Assembly: GCF_014636935.1 (NCBI RefSeq)
Contig: NZ_BMES01000002.1
Span: 1,247,692 to 1,311,691, forward strand
Source: Alsobacter metallidurans
GTDB lineage: Bacteria; Pseudomonadota; Alphaproteobacteria; Rhizobiales; Beijerinckiaceae
DNA: 64,000 nucleotides
Direction: 5' to 3'
Part shown: positions 25,886-35,807 of the stretch, in pieces
How the letters are laid out: each line of letters opens with the position of its first letter
How positions within the stretch are numbered: the first letter of the stretch is position 1
Made by a program: the position numbers and the translations under genes
The notes under the pieces: model-generated
Seen by the model: the letters and a program-made list of their open reading frames with translations, nothing else
The model's database searches: none
What the model was told of the DNA's origin: nothing

Positions 25886-26943
25886 GACGCGCCCTTTACG
25901 CGAAATGAGAGCAAATCAAGCGGTGCGCGCTGATGACGAGCTACCGCGGGACGGATGGAGAACTCGGGCGGTCGTTCTGGAGGAAGCGGGACGGTCAGAC
26001 CGGCCGAGGCGCCCGAAGCAGGCGCCGCTCCCATGGGCGCTGCCGCGACGGCGTCGGTGGCGGTCGCCTTCGCAAGCGAGGCCGTGCGCGGGAAGTAGCT
26101 TGGCGCGTCGGAAGCGGCACGGCTTGACGGCAGCCCGGTCCAAAGCTTGGCCACCGTCTGGTTCATCGGCGAGCGGTCGCCCTCCGTCCGAAACAGGCCA
26201 TGCATGCGAGGGCCGTCCTGCCGCGCATAGGCGGTGGCCAGCGTCGCGGGCTGAGCCGCCGCCCAGGTCGACGGATCTGATGAGATCGGGTCCGCCGCGG
26301 CGGGCGTCTTCACGAGCGACGCGTAGAGTTCCGACACCGTTTTGGGCCGACCTGTGGCCTTGTCGGTGAAAACGGCTTTGTTGGCTGCGGCCTGGTCCGG
26401 GAACACCTCCGCGGCCACCGCCTGAGGGGTGGTCTGGGCCCGCCGCGCAAGTTCGGCGGCTCCGCCCGCGCCCATGAAATGCGCCGCATAAAGCTCGCCT
26501 GACGTCGGCTGACGGCCCAGCGCCGAGGCGAGCGTCGCGGCGTTCTGGCGCGTGAATTCGCCGGCCATCAGGGCCGCCGTGCGGGGATCGTTGCGCAAGC
26601 CGAGGATCTGCTGTTTGGCCGCCGGGTCGGCCACGTCCAGGCGCCCCGACCGGCCTTCGCTAATGGCCTGCGCCTCGGCTCCGAGACCGTAGGACGCGCC
26701 CTTCGACTTGACCAGCCCAAGCCAGGTCTGCTCGATGAACTGAAAGAGGCCGGTCGCGGACGAGTTCTTGGCCTTTGCGTCGGGTACCAGCGATGACTCG
26801 CGTTGCGCCGTCTGTAGCAGGTAGCCGAAGTCCGTTCCCGTCTGCGCCGACCCGGTCTTGATGGCGTCCACCACGGGCGTCTGCGCCGCCGGCGCGAGCG
26901 GCCTTGGCTCCGGCGTGACCGCGGGTGTGGTGAACAGGAACAT
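25882..26943 (-). CDS. Lytic transglycosylase-like protein (SLT-type core)
   Basis: 353 residues. The core around residues 35-130 (GTDFGYLLQTAQRESSLVPD, then SSATGLFQFIEQTWLGLV) matches the goose-lysozyme-like SLT fold, with the catalytic Glu in QRESS; such enzymes cut peptidoglycan. No classical signal peptide is visible, so it may be exported by another route, like flagellar muramidases. The C-terminal half is Pro/Ala-rich and unlike a known domain. The start at ATG 26943 is supported by GGAG; the frame extends to 27006 without one. It is in an operon with the DUF2336 gene. Confidence 0.8.
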   Translation of the reverse strand: MFLFTTPAVTPEPRPLAPAAQTPVVDAIKTGSAQTGTDFGYLLQTAQRESSLVPDAKAKNSSATGLFQFIEQTWLGLVKSKGASYGLGAEAQAISEGRSGRLDVADPAAKQQILGLRNDPRTAALMAGEFTRQNAATLASALGRQPTSGELYAAHFMGAGGAAELARRAQTTPQAVAAEVFPDQAAANKAVFTDKATGRPKTVSELYASLVKTPAAADPISSDPSTWAAAQPATLATAYARQDGPRMHGLFRTEGDRSPMNQTVAKLWTGLPSSRAASDAPSYFPRTASLAKATATDAVAAAPMGAAPASGASAGLTVPLPPERPPEFSIRPAVARHQRAPLDLLSFRVKGAS

Positions 26944-27060
26944 CGCAACTCCAGAGCGAACCGCCGACGCGTCGTCGACGGTCGGACTGACACTGTGCCG
27001 ATTCATGGTAAACGGATGGTCAATGCGATCCGGAAGCCCTCAGCAGAAGGGAATGGCGAC

Positions 27061-27558
27061 ATGTCGGACATCACGGCGCGCGCGGCGCCACGCCACCCTC
27101 GCGGCGGCCTCTATTTCGAGGATTTTGTGGTGGGCGAAAGAATCGCCCACCGGCTCACCCGCACGGTGACGCAGATGGACAACATGCTGTTCTCCAACAT
27201 GACGCTGAATCCGCAGCCCCTGCACATCGACGCCCATTTCTGCGCGACCGAGACCGAGTGGGGTCAGCCGCTCATGAACTCGCTGTTCACGCTCGGGCTG
27301 ATGATCGGCATCTCGGTGAACGACACCACGGTGGGAACCACCATCGCGAATCTCGGCATGACCGACGTTCGCTTTCCGGCGCCGCTGTTCGAGGGCGACA
27401 CGGTGCGCTGCACCACCGATGTGGCGGACAAGCGGGAGTCACGCTCGCGTCCGGATGCCGGCATCGTCGAGTTCATCCACCGCGCCTACAAGCAGGATGG
27501 AGCGCTGGTGGCGGAGTGCCGTCGCCAGGCCTTCATGCGCAAGCGGCCGCAGGCCTGA
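27061..27558 (+). CDS. MaoC-family (hot-dog) hydratase
   Basis: 165 residues, cytoplasmic, single hot-dog domain. The hydratase pattern is visible: FEDFVVGERIAHRLTRTVTQMDNMLFSNMTLNPQPLHIDAHFC, with the Asn-Pro-x-His site (NPQPLHID) corresponding to the usual D-x-x-P-x-H, here with Asn in place of Asp. Family members hydrate enoyl-CoA or mesaconyl-CoA-like esters. It is followed after three bases by a CitE-like lyase gene, an arrangement common in alphaproteobacteria that use CoA-ester C-C lyases. Substrate unproven. AAGGGA before ATG 27061 supports the start. Confidence 0.87.
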   Translation: MSDITARAAPRHPRGGLYFEDFVVGERIAHRLTRTVTQMDNMLFSNMTLNPQPLHIDAHFCATETEWGQPLMNSLFTLGLMIGISVNDTTVGTTIANLGMTDVRFPAPLFEGDTVRCTTDVADKRESRSRPDAGIVEFIHRAYKQDGALVAECRRQAFMRKRPQA

Positions 27559-27561
27559 CCC

Positions 27562-28428
27562 ATGCGCTCCTTGTTGTTCGTGCCGGGCGACAGCGCCCGT
27601 AAGCTCGATAAGGCTCTCGCGAGCGGCGCCGACGCCCTGATCCTCGACCTCGAGGATTCGGTCGCCTCCGACAGAAAGGCGGCGGCCCGCGAGACGGCCC
27701 TGGCGTTCCTGCGGGAAGCAACCGCCGTGGCCGCCCGGCCTCGCCTCTTCGTGCGGATCAACGCCCTGGACACAGGCTTGGCGGACGAGGACCTGGACGG
27801 CGTGATGGCAGGCGGGCCGGACGGAGTCTTCCTGCCAAAAACGATCTCGGGGTCGGATGTCCAGCATCTCGCGGCCAAGCTCGCAGTGCGCGAAGCCGAG
27901 AACGGACAGCAGGACGGGGGCGTTGCGATCGTCGCGATCGCGACCGAAACGGCGCGTTCGATCTTCAACATGGGCAGCTACGCGGGTGCGAGCCACCGCC
28001 TCGCCGGCCTGACCTGGGGCGCCGAGGACCTGTCGGCCGATCTCGGAGCCGAGACAAGCCGTGATCAGAATGGCGTCTACGCCGATCCATACAGGCTGGC
28101 CCGCACGCTAACGCTGTTCGCCGCCAATGCGGCCGAGGTCGCGCCCATCGACACCGTGTTCACGAATTTCCGCGACGAAGCCGGTTTGCGGGCCGAATGC
28201 GAAGCAGCGCGACGCGATGGCTTCACGGCCAAGATGGCCATTCACCCCGGCCAGGTCTCGACCATCAACGAGGTGTTCACGCCGAGCGCCGCAGCGGTGG
28301 CGCGCGCGCGCCGGATCGTTGACCTGTTCGACGCCTATCCGGGCGCCGGCGTGATCGGCCTGGACGGCGAGATGCTGGACCGGCCTCACCTGCGTCGTGC
28401 GCTCCGGACACTGGACCGGGCGAAATAG
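27562..28428 (+). CDS. HpcH/HpaI (CitE-like) CoA-ester lyase or malyl-CoA thioesterase
   Basis: 288-residue TIM barrel. The conserved blocks are RSLLFVPGDSARKLDKALASGADALILDLEDSV (with the metal-binding region), FVRINAL, VFLPKT, ETARSIFNM, LTWGAEDLSADLG (Glu/Asp metal site) and KMAIHPGQVSTINEVFTP. Family members cleave malyl-CoA, beta-methylmalyl-CoA or citramalyl-CoA to glyoxylate or pyruvate, or hydrolyse malyl-CoA. Which one cannot be told from the motif. It follows the MaoC gene by three bases, so one operon. With glcB and actP it suggests an acetyl-CoA/glyoxylate route. Confidence 0.9.
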   Translation: MRSLLFVPGDSARKLDKALASGADALILDLEDSVASDRKAAARETALAFLREATAVAARPRLFVRINALDTGLADEDLDGVMAGGPDGVFLPKTISGSDVQHLAAKLAVREAENGQQDGGVAIVAIATETARSIFNMGSYAGASHRLAGLTWGAEDLSADLGAETSRDQNGVYADPYRLARTLTLFAANAAEVAPIDTVFTNFRDEAGLRAECEAARRDGFTAKMAIHPGQVSTINEVFTPSAAAVARARRIVDLFDAYPGAGVIGLDGEMLDRPHLRRALRTLDRAK

Positions 28429-28453
28429 GCGGGCTTCGCCCGAGGGCTCCCGG

Positions 28454-29053
28454 TCAACTCGGACGAACGATCGAGAATACCTCGTTCACGACGGCGTAGT
28501 CGTGGTAACCGCAGCGGGCGATGGGCTTTGCGGCCGTGATGTCGAAGCGCCCGTCCTTGATGAAGCGCTCGTCGATATAAACGCCGACGACGTGGCCGAG
28601 CACGAGGTAACGCTCGAGTTGTTCGCCCGTAGAGGTCTTCAATTGCTGGATGTCGGTGAGCCGGCACTCCAGCGCGGCCGCCACGCCCTTGACCCGCGGC
28701 GGTTTGACAATGCTCGATGGCTCCTGCTCCAGGCCCGCATGGTCGAACTCACTCTGCCCTCGCGGCAGCGTCGCCGACGTTGCGTTCATGGCGTCGCGTA
28801 GATCCCAGGTCGCCAGATTACAGACGAACTCCCTGGTTTCGCTGATAAACGCCACCGCGTCCTTGAACCCCTCGGACGAGAAGCCGACGATGGGCGGCCG
28901 AGTCGAAAAGGCGTTGAAGAACGAATAAGGCGACAGGTTCACCTGCCCGGAGGCGCTAACGGCGCTGATCCAGCCGATCGGCCGGGGCGCGATAATCGCC
29001 TTCAGGGGATCGTGCGGCAAGCCGTGGGCGTAGTTCACAGTGTCGTAGAACAT
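28454..29053 (-). CDS. Flavin reductase family protein (FMN-binding split barrel)
   Basis: 199 residues, cytoplasmic. Start FYDTVNYAHGLPHDPLKAIIAPRPIGWISAVSASGQVNLSPYSFFNAFSTRPPIVGFSSEG carries the flavin-binding pattern (IAPRPIGWISxxSxxG, NxxPYSFFN). These proteins reduce FMN or FAD with NAD(P)H, often as partners of oxygenases. No obvious oxygenase is next to it; the neighbour upstream is a nitroreductase on the same strand about 50 bases away, so they may be co-transcribed. No symbol assigned. Confidence 0.9.
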   Translation of the reverse strand: MFYDTVNYAHGLPHDPLKAIIAPRPIGWISAVSASGQVNLSPYSFFNAFSTRPPIVGFSSEGFKDAVAFISETREFVCNLATWDLRDAMNATSATLPRGQSEFDHAGLEQEPSSIVKPPRVKGVAAALECRLTDIQQLKTSTGEQLERYLVLGHVVGVYIDERFIKDGRFDITAAKPIARCGYHDYAVVNEVFSIVRPS

Positions 29054-29101
29054 GCGCGGATCATCCTTGAGCCCTGAGACGACTCTGCTTTTCGGGATCG
29101 G

Positions 29102-29668
29102 TCACGCGCCCCAGCGCGTCACCAGGGTGGCGACGTCGGGCCGCACCCGATCGGGCTGGGGCTCGCCCCGGCCGATATGGATGAATCCCGCAACCGTCTC
29201 CTGAGGCTCCAGGCCGATCGCCTCGCGCGCCGTGGCGTCATAGGCCATCCACTCGGTCAACCAGGCGGTCTTGAATCCCATGGCGTTGGCCGCGACCGTG
29301 AGCGTCATGCACACCGCTCCGGCCGAGAGCACCTGCTCCCATTCGGGGATCTTGACGTGCGGCGCGGCGCGGCTCACCACCGTCACCACAAGCGGCGCGC
29401 GGTTGAACCGGCCACGCTCCACCGCAAGCCTGTCCTCGTCAGCGCCCGGGTTGGCGGCCTGGAAGACCGCCGCGATAACTTCCCCCAGCCGGTCGCGCGC
29501 GTCCCCTTCGATCACGATGAACCGCCAGGGCGCCAGCTTGCCGTGATCCGGCACTCGGGTCGCAACGGCGAGCAGCGCCTCCAGTTCGGCGGCGGTCGGG
29601 CCCGGGCCGGTCATCAACTGGGGCGGAACCGAGCGGCGGGTCCGGAGCATCTCGAGGGTGTCTGTCAT
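29102..29668 (-). CDS. Nitroreductase family protein
   Basis: 188 residues. The fold is recognisable: TLEMLRTRRSVPPQLMTGPG (FMN phosphate contact RRS), DHGKLAPWRFIVIEGDARDRLGE, AGAVCMTLTVAANAMGFKTAWLTEW and VAGFIHIGRGEP. Such homodimeric FMN enzymes reduce nitro groups, quinones or flavins using NAD(P)H. Shorter than E. coli NfsB, and like the YdjA subgroup. Substrate unknown. Probably transcribed with the flavin reductase that follows. Confidence 0.9.
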   Translation of the reverse strand: MTDTLEMLRTRRSVPPQLMTGPGPTAAELEALLAVATRVPDHGKLAPWRFIVIEGDARDRLGEVIAAVFQAANPGADEDRLAVERGRFNRAPLVVTVVSRAAPHVKIPEWEQVLSAGAVCMTLTVAANAMGFKTAWLTEWMAYDATAREAIGLEPQETVAGFIHIGRGEPQPDRVRPDVATLVTRWGA

Positions 29669-29880
29669 GGGCGTCCGTCAACCTGGGGACGAGCAATCAC
29701 CCGGCGACGGGCGACCAGCGGTCCTATTCCACATTCATGCAGTGTTCATGCGCCACATGGAAATGTGTGGCCAACATCGGGATGGGGCGCGCTGAGGCCG
29801 GATAAACCGGCCCGTTCGAAGGCGATCGAGAGCTAGGGCTAGCTCGCGACGCCGTCAAGGCACGCGCACCATCGCCACTC

Positions 29881-32325
29881 GTGCGCATGAGTTCCCGCCC
29901 CATGGTTCCCGCCTCTCCCATGCAACCGCAGAATCTCTGGACGCGCCGCGCGACCCTCGCGGCGGTCGGCGCCGTGCTGGCCTTCTGGATTGTCGCCGCG
30001 CTCACCTGGCGCTTCACCGACTCCGTCGTGCCCTGGGATTCCAAGAACCACTTCTACCCAATGTTCCGGTATCTCGGCGCAGCCTTGGCCCAGGGCGAAT
30101 GGCCGTTGTGGAACCCCTACCATTTCAGCGGCCATCCTTCGGTCGCCGATCCCCAGTCGCTGCTGTTCACCCCCACGATGGCGGCCTTCGCCTGGCTTGC
30201 GCCCGAAGCCAGCATGCAGCTCTTCGATGGCGTCGTGTTCGCCCACCTGCTGCTGCCGGCCTTTGCCACGCTCGGCCTCTTCTATCGGCGCGGCTGGCAC
30301 CCGATCGGCGCCGTCGCGGCCGCGATGATGATCGTGCTCGGCGGCTCGGCCGCTGCCCGCCTACAGCATACGGGCATGATCTTCTCCTACTCGTTCTTCC
30401 TGCCTGCGCTGCTTTTCGTCGAGATCGCGCTGGAGAAGAAATCCTGGAAAGCTGCGCTTGCCTTTGGCGTCTGCGCCGGACTGATGGCGCTCGGCCGGGA
30501 TCAGGTTGCCTTCCTGTGCTGCCTCGCCATCACGGCCGCGGTGGTCGGCCAGGGCGTTCGCGCCACCCAGCCGCTCCGCTTCGCCCTGACCCGCGCTCCC
30601 CTGCTAGCGTTGGCCGCCGTCGTGATCGTCGCCATGCTGGCCATCCCGGCGCTCCTCACGATGCAGCTGCTGGCGGATTCGAACCGCCCTGCGATCAGCT
30701 ACGGCGTCGCGGCGATGAACTCGATGCCGCCGTCGAGCCTTGTCACGATGCTGACGCCGAACATTTTCGGCACGCTGAACCACACCTACGACTACTGGGG
30801 CCCAATGTGGGACACGGTGCCGGAGGGCACCTACACGGATCGGGCCGTAAACTACATCTTCGCCGGCACGATCCCGGTCGTCCTGATCCTGTGGCAGGGC
30901 GTCGGCAAGGGCCGCCTGTTCAATCGCGAGCTGCGGTTCTTCGGCCTGCTTGGGCTGTTCGCGGTGATCTACGCTCTCGGCCGCTACACGCCGGTGTTCG
31001 TGCGCCTGTTCGACCATGTGCCGGGCATTGCGCTCTACCGCCGACCCGCCGATGCGACCTTCCTGATCAACATTTCCCTCGCCTTCTGCGCCGGCTACTG
31101 CGTCCATCGCTATGTCGCGGACGGCGGCATGGCCGTGGCCGAACGGCTCCGCCCCTGGGCGGCCAGGATACAAAAGACTGCCGCCTTCGCGATTCCGGCC
31201 GGGCTGCTCGCGTCCGGGCTCATCTTCTCCAGCCGCGGCGGCCATCTTCTCGAGGCTGGCGTCCAGGTGGCGCTGTTTCTTGCAGTGGCGGCTGTCGGGC
31301 TCACCCTCGCGGTGCAACAGACAGGGCGCCAGGCGCGCCTAGCCGCTGCCGCCATCCTGGTGGTGTTCACCGGCGGCGAACTCGTTTGGCGCAATGCCGC
31401 CTCGGCGCTGAACGCCGAGCCCTCGAACCGTTACGCCGTCTATGACAGCCTCAAGCCGGGCGACTTCGCGGGCCTGAATGTTTTGAAACGCGAATTGGAC
31501 GAGCGCCACGCCAAGGGCGAGCGGCCCCGCGTCGAGATCCTCGGCCTGACCGGCGCGTGGCAGAACGCCTCCATGGTGCTCGGGATCGAGGATACGGTCG
31601 GCTACAACGCCCTGCGGATCGCCGAATACGAGAAGGCCGTCGGGCCGGGCGAGAACGCCGTCGAACTGCGCCTGCGCCAGTTCCCGGGCACGTTCCGCGG
31701 GTATCGTTGCAACCTGGCCCGGCTGCTCGGCCTCGAATATCTCGTCCTGGACCGGCCGGCCGACAAGCTGCCGCGGCACTTCCCGCGGCTGAGCGCCGCC
31801 ACCCTGCTCTACTCATCTGACAATATGTGGATCTACCGCCTGGCCCCGGCCGCGCCACGCGCCTATGTGGCGTCGCGTCTCCGCCCGGTGGAGACCGACG
31901 AGGTGCTTTCGGACGAGGAGCTTCCGGAGTTCGACCGCAGCACCGAGGCCCTGATCGACAAGGGCGACCTGGAATACCTGGACGGGAACTACACGGCCCA
32001 GACTGACGCGACGCCGGAGGACGGCGGCAACGCCTCGCAGGTCAAGATCCTGTCCTACAAGCGCAACAGCGTGAAGCTCTCGGTCACCACCGAGCGCGCC
32101 GGCCTTCTGGTGCTGCACGATCTCTACTACCCGGGTTGGGAAGTGACCGTTGACGGCGAGGAAAAGAATGTCCTCAAGGCCAACCTCCTGTTCCGCGGCG
32201 TGGAGGTGCCTGCTGGTCAACATCAGGTTGAATTCACATTCCGGCCGCTTTCCACGGACAATTTGCTGACCGCAGCGACGGACTTCGTTCATCGCGAGGG
32301 AGCCGGCGAGACCGCCACGCGCTGA
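29881..32325 (+). CDS. Polytopic membrane protein, YfhO-like
   Basis: 814-residue inner-membrane protein with about 12 helices in the first ~480 residues and a periplasmic C-terminal domain (about 490-810). The N-terminal block WDSKNHFYPMFRYLGAALAQGEWPLWNPYHFSGHP and PSSLVTMLTPNIFGTLNHTY are typical of YfhO/GT-C-like proteins involved in lipoteichoic acid or glycan modification in Firmicutes; in alphaproteobacteria the role is unknown. The C-terminal DLYYPGWEVTVDGEE fits the YfhO end. The GTG at 29881 starts the open frame; ATG at 29887 is an alternative. No sugar-transfer genes are adjacent. Confidence 0.82.
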   Translation: MRMSSRPMVPASPMQPQNLWTRRATLAAVGAVLAFWIVAALTWRFTDSVVPWDSKNHFYPMFRYLGAALAQGEWPLWNPYHFSGHPSVADPQSLLFTPTMAAFAWLAPEASMQLFDGVVFAHLLLPAFATLGLFYRRGWHPIGAVAAAMMIVLGGSAAARLQHTGMIFSYSFFLPALLFVEIALEKKSWKAALAFGVCAGLMALGRDQVAFLCCLAITAAVVGQGVRATQPLRFALTRAPLLALAAVVIVAMLAIPALLTMQLLADSNRPAISYGVAAMNSMPPSSLVTMLTPNIFGTLNHTYDYWGPMWDTVPEGTYTDRAVNYIFAGTIPVVLILWQGVGKGRLFNRELRFFGLLGLFAVIYALGRYTPVFVRLFDHVPGIALYRRPADATFLINISLAFCAGYCVHRYVADGGMAVAERLRPWAARIQKTAAFAIPAGLLASGLIFSSRGGHLLEAGVQVALFLAVAAVGLTLAVQQTGRQARLAAAAILVVFTGGELVWRNAASALNAEPSNRYAVYDSLKPGDFAGLNVLKRELDERHAKGERPRVEILGLTGAWQNASMVLGIEDTVGYNALRIAEYEKAVGPGENAVELRLRQFPGTFRGYRCNLARLLGLEYLVLDRPADKLPRHFPRLSAATLLYSSDNMWIYRLAPAAPRAYVASRLRPVETDEVLSDEELPEFDRSTEALIDKGDLEYLDGNYTAQTDATPEDGGNASQVKILSYKRNSVKLSVTTERAGLLVLHDLYYPGWEVTVDGEEKNVLKANLLFRGVEVPAGQHQVEFTFRPLSTDNLLTAATDFVHREGAGETATR

Positions 32326-32417
32326 CGGTTCCCGTTGCGGAGCTTGTCCGGGGGCCTGTCCGGGTGCACAACACGACCGGTCGAAGGCGCCGCCACGCTG
32401 CGGTGAACAATGGTTCA

Positions 32418-33365
32418 ATGGCTCGAAACACGATCACGATCGCGCTTCTGCTCGTGGGGGCGCTGGGTTTGGAAACGGCGACCGCGCAGACGGTGTTCCC
32501 GCCGCTGACGCCAACGTCGCCGGCCACCGCCCTGCCGCCGCCGACCAATCCGGAGGCGAGCGGCGGACAGCCTGCGCCGACGCGATCCGGGCCGTCCACC
32601 GCCATTCACCGTGACGGCGGCATGCTTTATCTCGGGGCGGTGCTCGGGGGACAGGCCGGCCCGATCCGCACCGGCATCACGTGGCGGATCTACGCCGAGC
32701 CGCAAGATGGATCGCCCGCGACGCTGGTGCAGGAATCGACCTCCGCCTCGCCGAGCATCCCGCTGGACCCTGGCGTCTACATCGTCCATGCCGCCTACGG
32801 ATTGGCGAGCGCCACCCGCCGTGTGGTGATGAGCGGCGCGCCCAGCACCGTAAGCCTCACGATCAACGCCGGCGGCCTCGTGCTCGGCGGCATCATCGGC
32901 GACACGCTCATCCCGCCCGAGAAGCTGCGCTTCAGCGTCTATGTTCCGCTCGGCAACGATCCCGAGGGGCGCGCCGTGGTGGAAGGCGCGCATGCGGGCA
33001 CGCTGATCAGGCTGCCCGAAGGCGCCTACCGCATCGTGTCGACCTATGGCGACAGCAACGCGATCATGAACGCCGACCTGAAAATCGAGGCCGGCAAGGT
33101 CACCGAGGCGACGCTGCGCCACAAAGCCGCCACCGTCACGCTGAAGCTCGTGACCGCTCCCGGCAGCGAGGCTCTGGCCAACACGGCCTTTAGCGTGCTG
33201 ACGCCTGGCGGCGACACCATCCGCGAAGCAATCGGCGCCTTCCCCTCCATGGCCTTGGCGGAAGGCGAGTACGTCGCCATCGCGCGCAACGCCGGCAAGG
33301 TCTACACGCAGGAGTTCACCGTGAAGTCGGGGCTCGACCGGGACATCGAGGTGCTCGCGCGCTAG
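32418..33365 (+). CDS. Exported protein of unknown function, beta-rich
   Basis: 315 residues with signal peptide (ITIALLLVGALGLETATAQ), then a Pro-rich linker and a long beta-rich body made of repeated ~75-residue modules: GITWRIYAEPQDGSPATLVQESTSASPSIPLDPGVYIVHAAYG, then similar LRFSVYVPLGNDPEGRAVVEGAHAGTLIRLPEGAYRIVSTYG. These look like carboxypeptidase-regulatory-type or PEGA-like beta sandwiches. No catalytic motif. Probably periplasmic or surface. It lies 92 bases after the YfhO-like gene and could share a transcript. ATG at 32364 in the same frame would add an Arg-rich extension; I prefer 32418. Confidence 0.8.
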   Translation: MARNTITIALLLVGALGLETATAQTVFPPLTPTSPATALPPPTNPEASGGQPAPTRSGPSTAIHRDGGMLYLGAVLGGQAGPIRTGITWRIYAEPQDGSPATLVQESTSASPSIPLDPGVYIVHAAYGLASATRRVVMSGAPSTVSLTINAGGLVLGGIIGDTLIPPEKLRFSVYVPLGNDPEGRAVVEGAHAGTLIRLPEGAYRIVSTYGDSNAIMNADLKIEAGKVTEATLRHKAATVTLKLVTAPGSEALANTAFSVLTPGGDTIREAIGAFPSMALAEGEYVAIARNAGKVYTQEFTVKSGLDRDIEVLAR

Positions 33366-33459
33366 TGCGCTTCAGGCGACAAACGCATCGCCGGCGCGTT
33401 AAAGTTGTTAATCGAGATATTACACTTTTAAGGGAAAGTGCTCGCGGAGGTACCGCCGC

Positions 33460-35346
33460 GTGCTCAGCCGATTCATCAGCCCCATTTTCCGCGAGCGCGC
33501 AGCGCGCTTTCCAATCGCGGTCGGCGCAACGCTCGCGATCGTGATGTGGGCCGGGCTCGGCTCCATTCTGGTCATCGAGCATGGCAATGCCGGTTCGGGC
33601 GCGCAACGCAAAGCCGCCGACATGGCGACGCTTTTCGCAGAGAGCGCGGGCCGCACCATCCGGGAAGTCGACAAGATCCTCCTGCTCATCCGGGCGCTTT
33701 ACGAGGAGGGATCGATCGACGTCGTCACCGCCGCGTATTCGGGGCGGGCGTCGCAGTTCGACTCCCTGACTTTCCAGCTCAGCATCGTCTCGCCCGACGG
33801 CGTGCTTGTCATGTCCAACATGAAGCCCGCGACCGAGCGGGTGGACATCTCCGACCGCGAGCATTTCAAGGTTCATCGGGAGCGCAGCGAAGATCGGCTC
33901 TACATCAGCAAGCCGTTGCTCGGCCGCGCGTCCGGCCGCTGGTCAATCCAGCTTACGCGCGCCATCAAGGCTCCCAACGGCGGTTTCGGGGGCGTCATCG
34001 TGGCGTCGATCGACCCGGACCATTTTTCCCGTCTCTACGAATCCGTCGATCTCGGCCGCGACGGAGTCGTCGGGCTCTTCGGGCTGGATGGCATCGTTCG
34101 GACCCGTCGGGGTCAACAGCCCAATTCGACCGGCCTCTCCGTGGTCGGCACGCCCATGTTTGAGACCATCCGCAACGGCGCGGAAGGCTCTTACAGGCTC
34201 ACCAGTCCGATCGACGGGATCGAGCGCATCGGCGCATTCCGCCGGGTGACCGGGCAGGACCTGGTCGTCGCCGTCGGGCTCTCAACGCAAGAAGCGTTCG
34301 CTGCGCTGCAGAGGCGGGGCGTCGCAATCGCGCTTATGGGGCTGCTCGGCATGGGCCTGATCGCCGGGGCCGTTGTTCTGTCGATCAGGGCGCGGCTAGC
34401 GCGAGAGGCGTTCCAGCGCGCCAGCCAGCTGGCCACAGAACAGCTCGCCGAACTCGCGCTGCGCGACGAGCGCGAGAAGCTGGCCCAGCGTGACGCCGAA
34501 GTGCTGGCCGGCGTCGAGAAGCTGAGTGGCCATCTCGGATCGTCCATCGAAACCCTGGACACGATCATTCACGCCATCGGCGAGCAATCGGCGCGCATGA
34601 ATCAGGCCGCAATCGCGGCGCGCGACGGCAGCGCCGGAGCCGCGGAAGTCTCGAACGCATCGGCGCGCAATGTAGACGCGGTCGCGGGCAGCGCGATCAC
34701 GATCTCGGACATGGGAATCGAGGCCGAGCGCGCCGTGAGCGGGGCGCTCGCGACCTTCGACGAAGCCATCGCGGAGGCCGACCGCAGCAACGGCGCTTTC
34801 GACGAGCTCCTGGTCGCGACCCAACAAATCGACCGCGTGGTGCAGCTCATCAGAAGCATCGCGCACCAGACCAACATGCTCGCCCTGAACGCCACCATCG
34901 AGGCGGCGCGCGCCGGAGAGGCTGGACGTGGTTTCTCGGTGGTCGCGCAGGAGATCAAGAACCTGTCGGCTCAGACCTCGCTCGCCACCGGAGAGATCAG
35001 CGATCAGCTCACCGCCATCCAGCGAGCCGGTCGGACCTCGATCGAGAGCGTTCGCGCCGTTCAGGAACGCTTGAGCGTGACCCGCGACACCACCGAGGCG
35101 ATCGCCGGCACGGTGGCCCGGCAAAGCTATTCGGCCAGCGAGATTGCGATGCGCATCGCCACCGCGGCGCAGACGGCCGCCGACGCCTCCCGCAGCGCCG
35201 ATGCGATCCGTGCGGCCGCGGAATTGTCCAACGCCTGCGCATCCGACGTGCTGGCGACGACCCGCACGCTGGAGGCCGAGGCCCATACGGTGCGGGTCGA
35301 GATCGAGGCGCTGCATCGCTCGCTTCGGCAAAGCAGAACGGCCTGA
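33460..35346 (+). CDS. Methyl-accepting chemotaxis protein with periplasmic PDC-type sensor
   Basis: 628 residues. Transmembrane helix at about 18-40, a periplasmic PDC/Cache-type sensor (about 45-285, with [20 protein letters not shown] typical of such sensors), second helix about 287-310, then a coiled cytoplasmic signalling domain with the hairpin tip [29 protein letters not shown]. No clear HAMP domain is seen after the second helix, which is short for this class. It would signal to CheA through the tip. GTG start at 33460 is preceded by GGAGG. Ligand unknown. No che genes are in the window. Confidence 0.9.
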   Translation: MLSRFISPIFRERAARFPIAVGATLAIVMWAGLGSILVIEHGNAGSGAQRKAADMATLFAESAGRTIREVDKILLLIRALYEEGSIDVVTAAYSGRASQFDSLTFQLSIVSPDGVLVMSNMKPATERVDISDREHFKVHRERSEDRLYISKPLLGRASGRWSIQLTRAIKAPNGGFGGVIVASIDPDHFSRLYESVDLGRDGVVGLFGLDGIVRTRRGQQPNSTGLSVVGTPMFETIRNGAEGSYRLTSPIDGIERIGAFRRVTGQDLVVAVGLSTQEAFAALQRRGVAIALMGLLGMGLIAGAVVLSIRARLAREAFQRASQLATEQLAELALRDEREKLAQRDAEVLAGVEKLSGHLGSSIETLDTIIHAIGEQSARMNQAAIAARDGSAGAAEVSNASARNVDAVAGSAITISDMGIEAERAVSGALATFDEAIAEADRSNGAFDELLVATQQIDRVVQLIRSIAHQTNMLALNATIEAARAGEAGRGFSVVAQEIKNLSAQTSLATGEISDQLTAIQRAGRTSIESVRAVQERLSVTRDTTEAIAGTVARQSYSASEIAMRIATAAQTAADASRSADAIRAAAELSNACASDVLATTRTLEAEAHTVRVEIEALHRSLRQSRTA

Positions 35347-35439
35347 CCTCATCGCACAAATTGCGATCAGCGTTGATCGAAGTCGTCGCGCTCCGTTGTG
35401 ACCCGGAGCATGCTGCAATCCTTCATCACGGGTGATCGC

Positions 35440-35751
35440 ATGGCCTCGAACCGCATCTACGTCCTTATTCTCTCCCTGCCGATAGCCGGAGGCAGCCCCG
35501 CTTTCGCGGCCGACGCCGCCAATGGCGGCCGCATCGCCAAGCGCTGGTGCGCGGAATGCCACGTCGTGGCGCCTGGCCAGGCCAGCGCCAAAACCGACGC
35601 TCCATCCTTTGCGAGCATCGCAATGCGCGGCGCAGCAGTGGTTCCGCTGGACAAGTTCCTCATGAACCCGCACCCGAAAATGCCGGACATGCAGCTCAAC
35701 CGCACCGAGGTCGCCGACCTGGTGGCCTATATCGGAAGCTTGAAGAAGTAG
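35440..35751 (+). CDS. Small monohaem cytochrome c
   Basis: 103 residues: signal peptide (IYVLILSLPIAGGSPAFAAD) and one haem site CAECH around residues 34-38, with a likely Met ligand in MPDMQLN. Periplasmic class I cytochrome, probably a soluble electron carrier. The C-terminal ending ADLVAYIGSLKK is typical of small cytochromes. The frame is open from GTG 35398, but I chose the ATG at 35440 because the signal begins there. No electron-transfer partner is adjacent. Confidence 0.85.
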   Translation: MASNRIYVLILSLPIAGGSPAFAADAANGGRIAKRWCAECHVVAPGQASAKTDAPSFASIAMRGAAVVPLDKFLMNPHPKMPDMQLNRTEVADLVAYIGSLKK

Positions 35752-35761
35752 CGCAGGTCGC

Positions 35762-35793
35762 CTTCCCCGCCCGGGAGACAACCGGGCGGGAAG
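35762..35793. repeat. Inverted repeat between convergent cytochrome c and thrS
   Basis: CTTCCCCGCCCGG and CCGGGCGGGAAG flank GAGACAA, with one bulged base. There is no T-run, so it is a weak bidirectional terminator candidate. Confidence 0.4.
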
Positions 35794-35807
35794 ACGTCAG
35801 GTCGCGA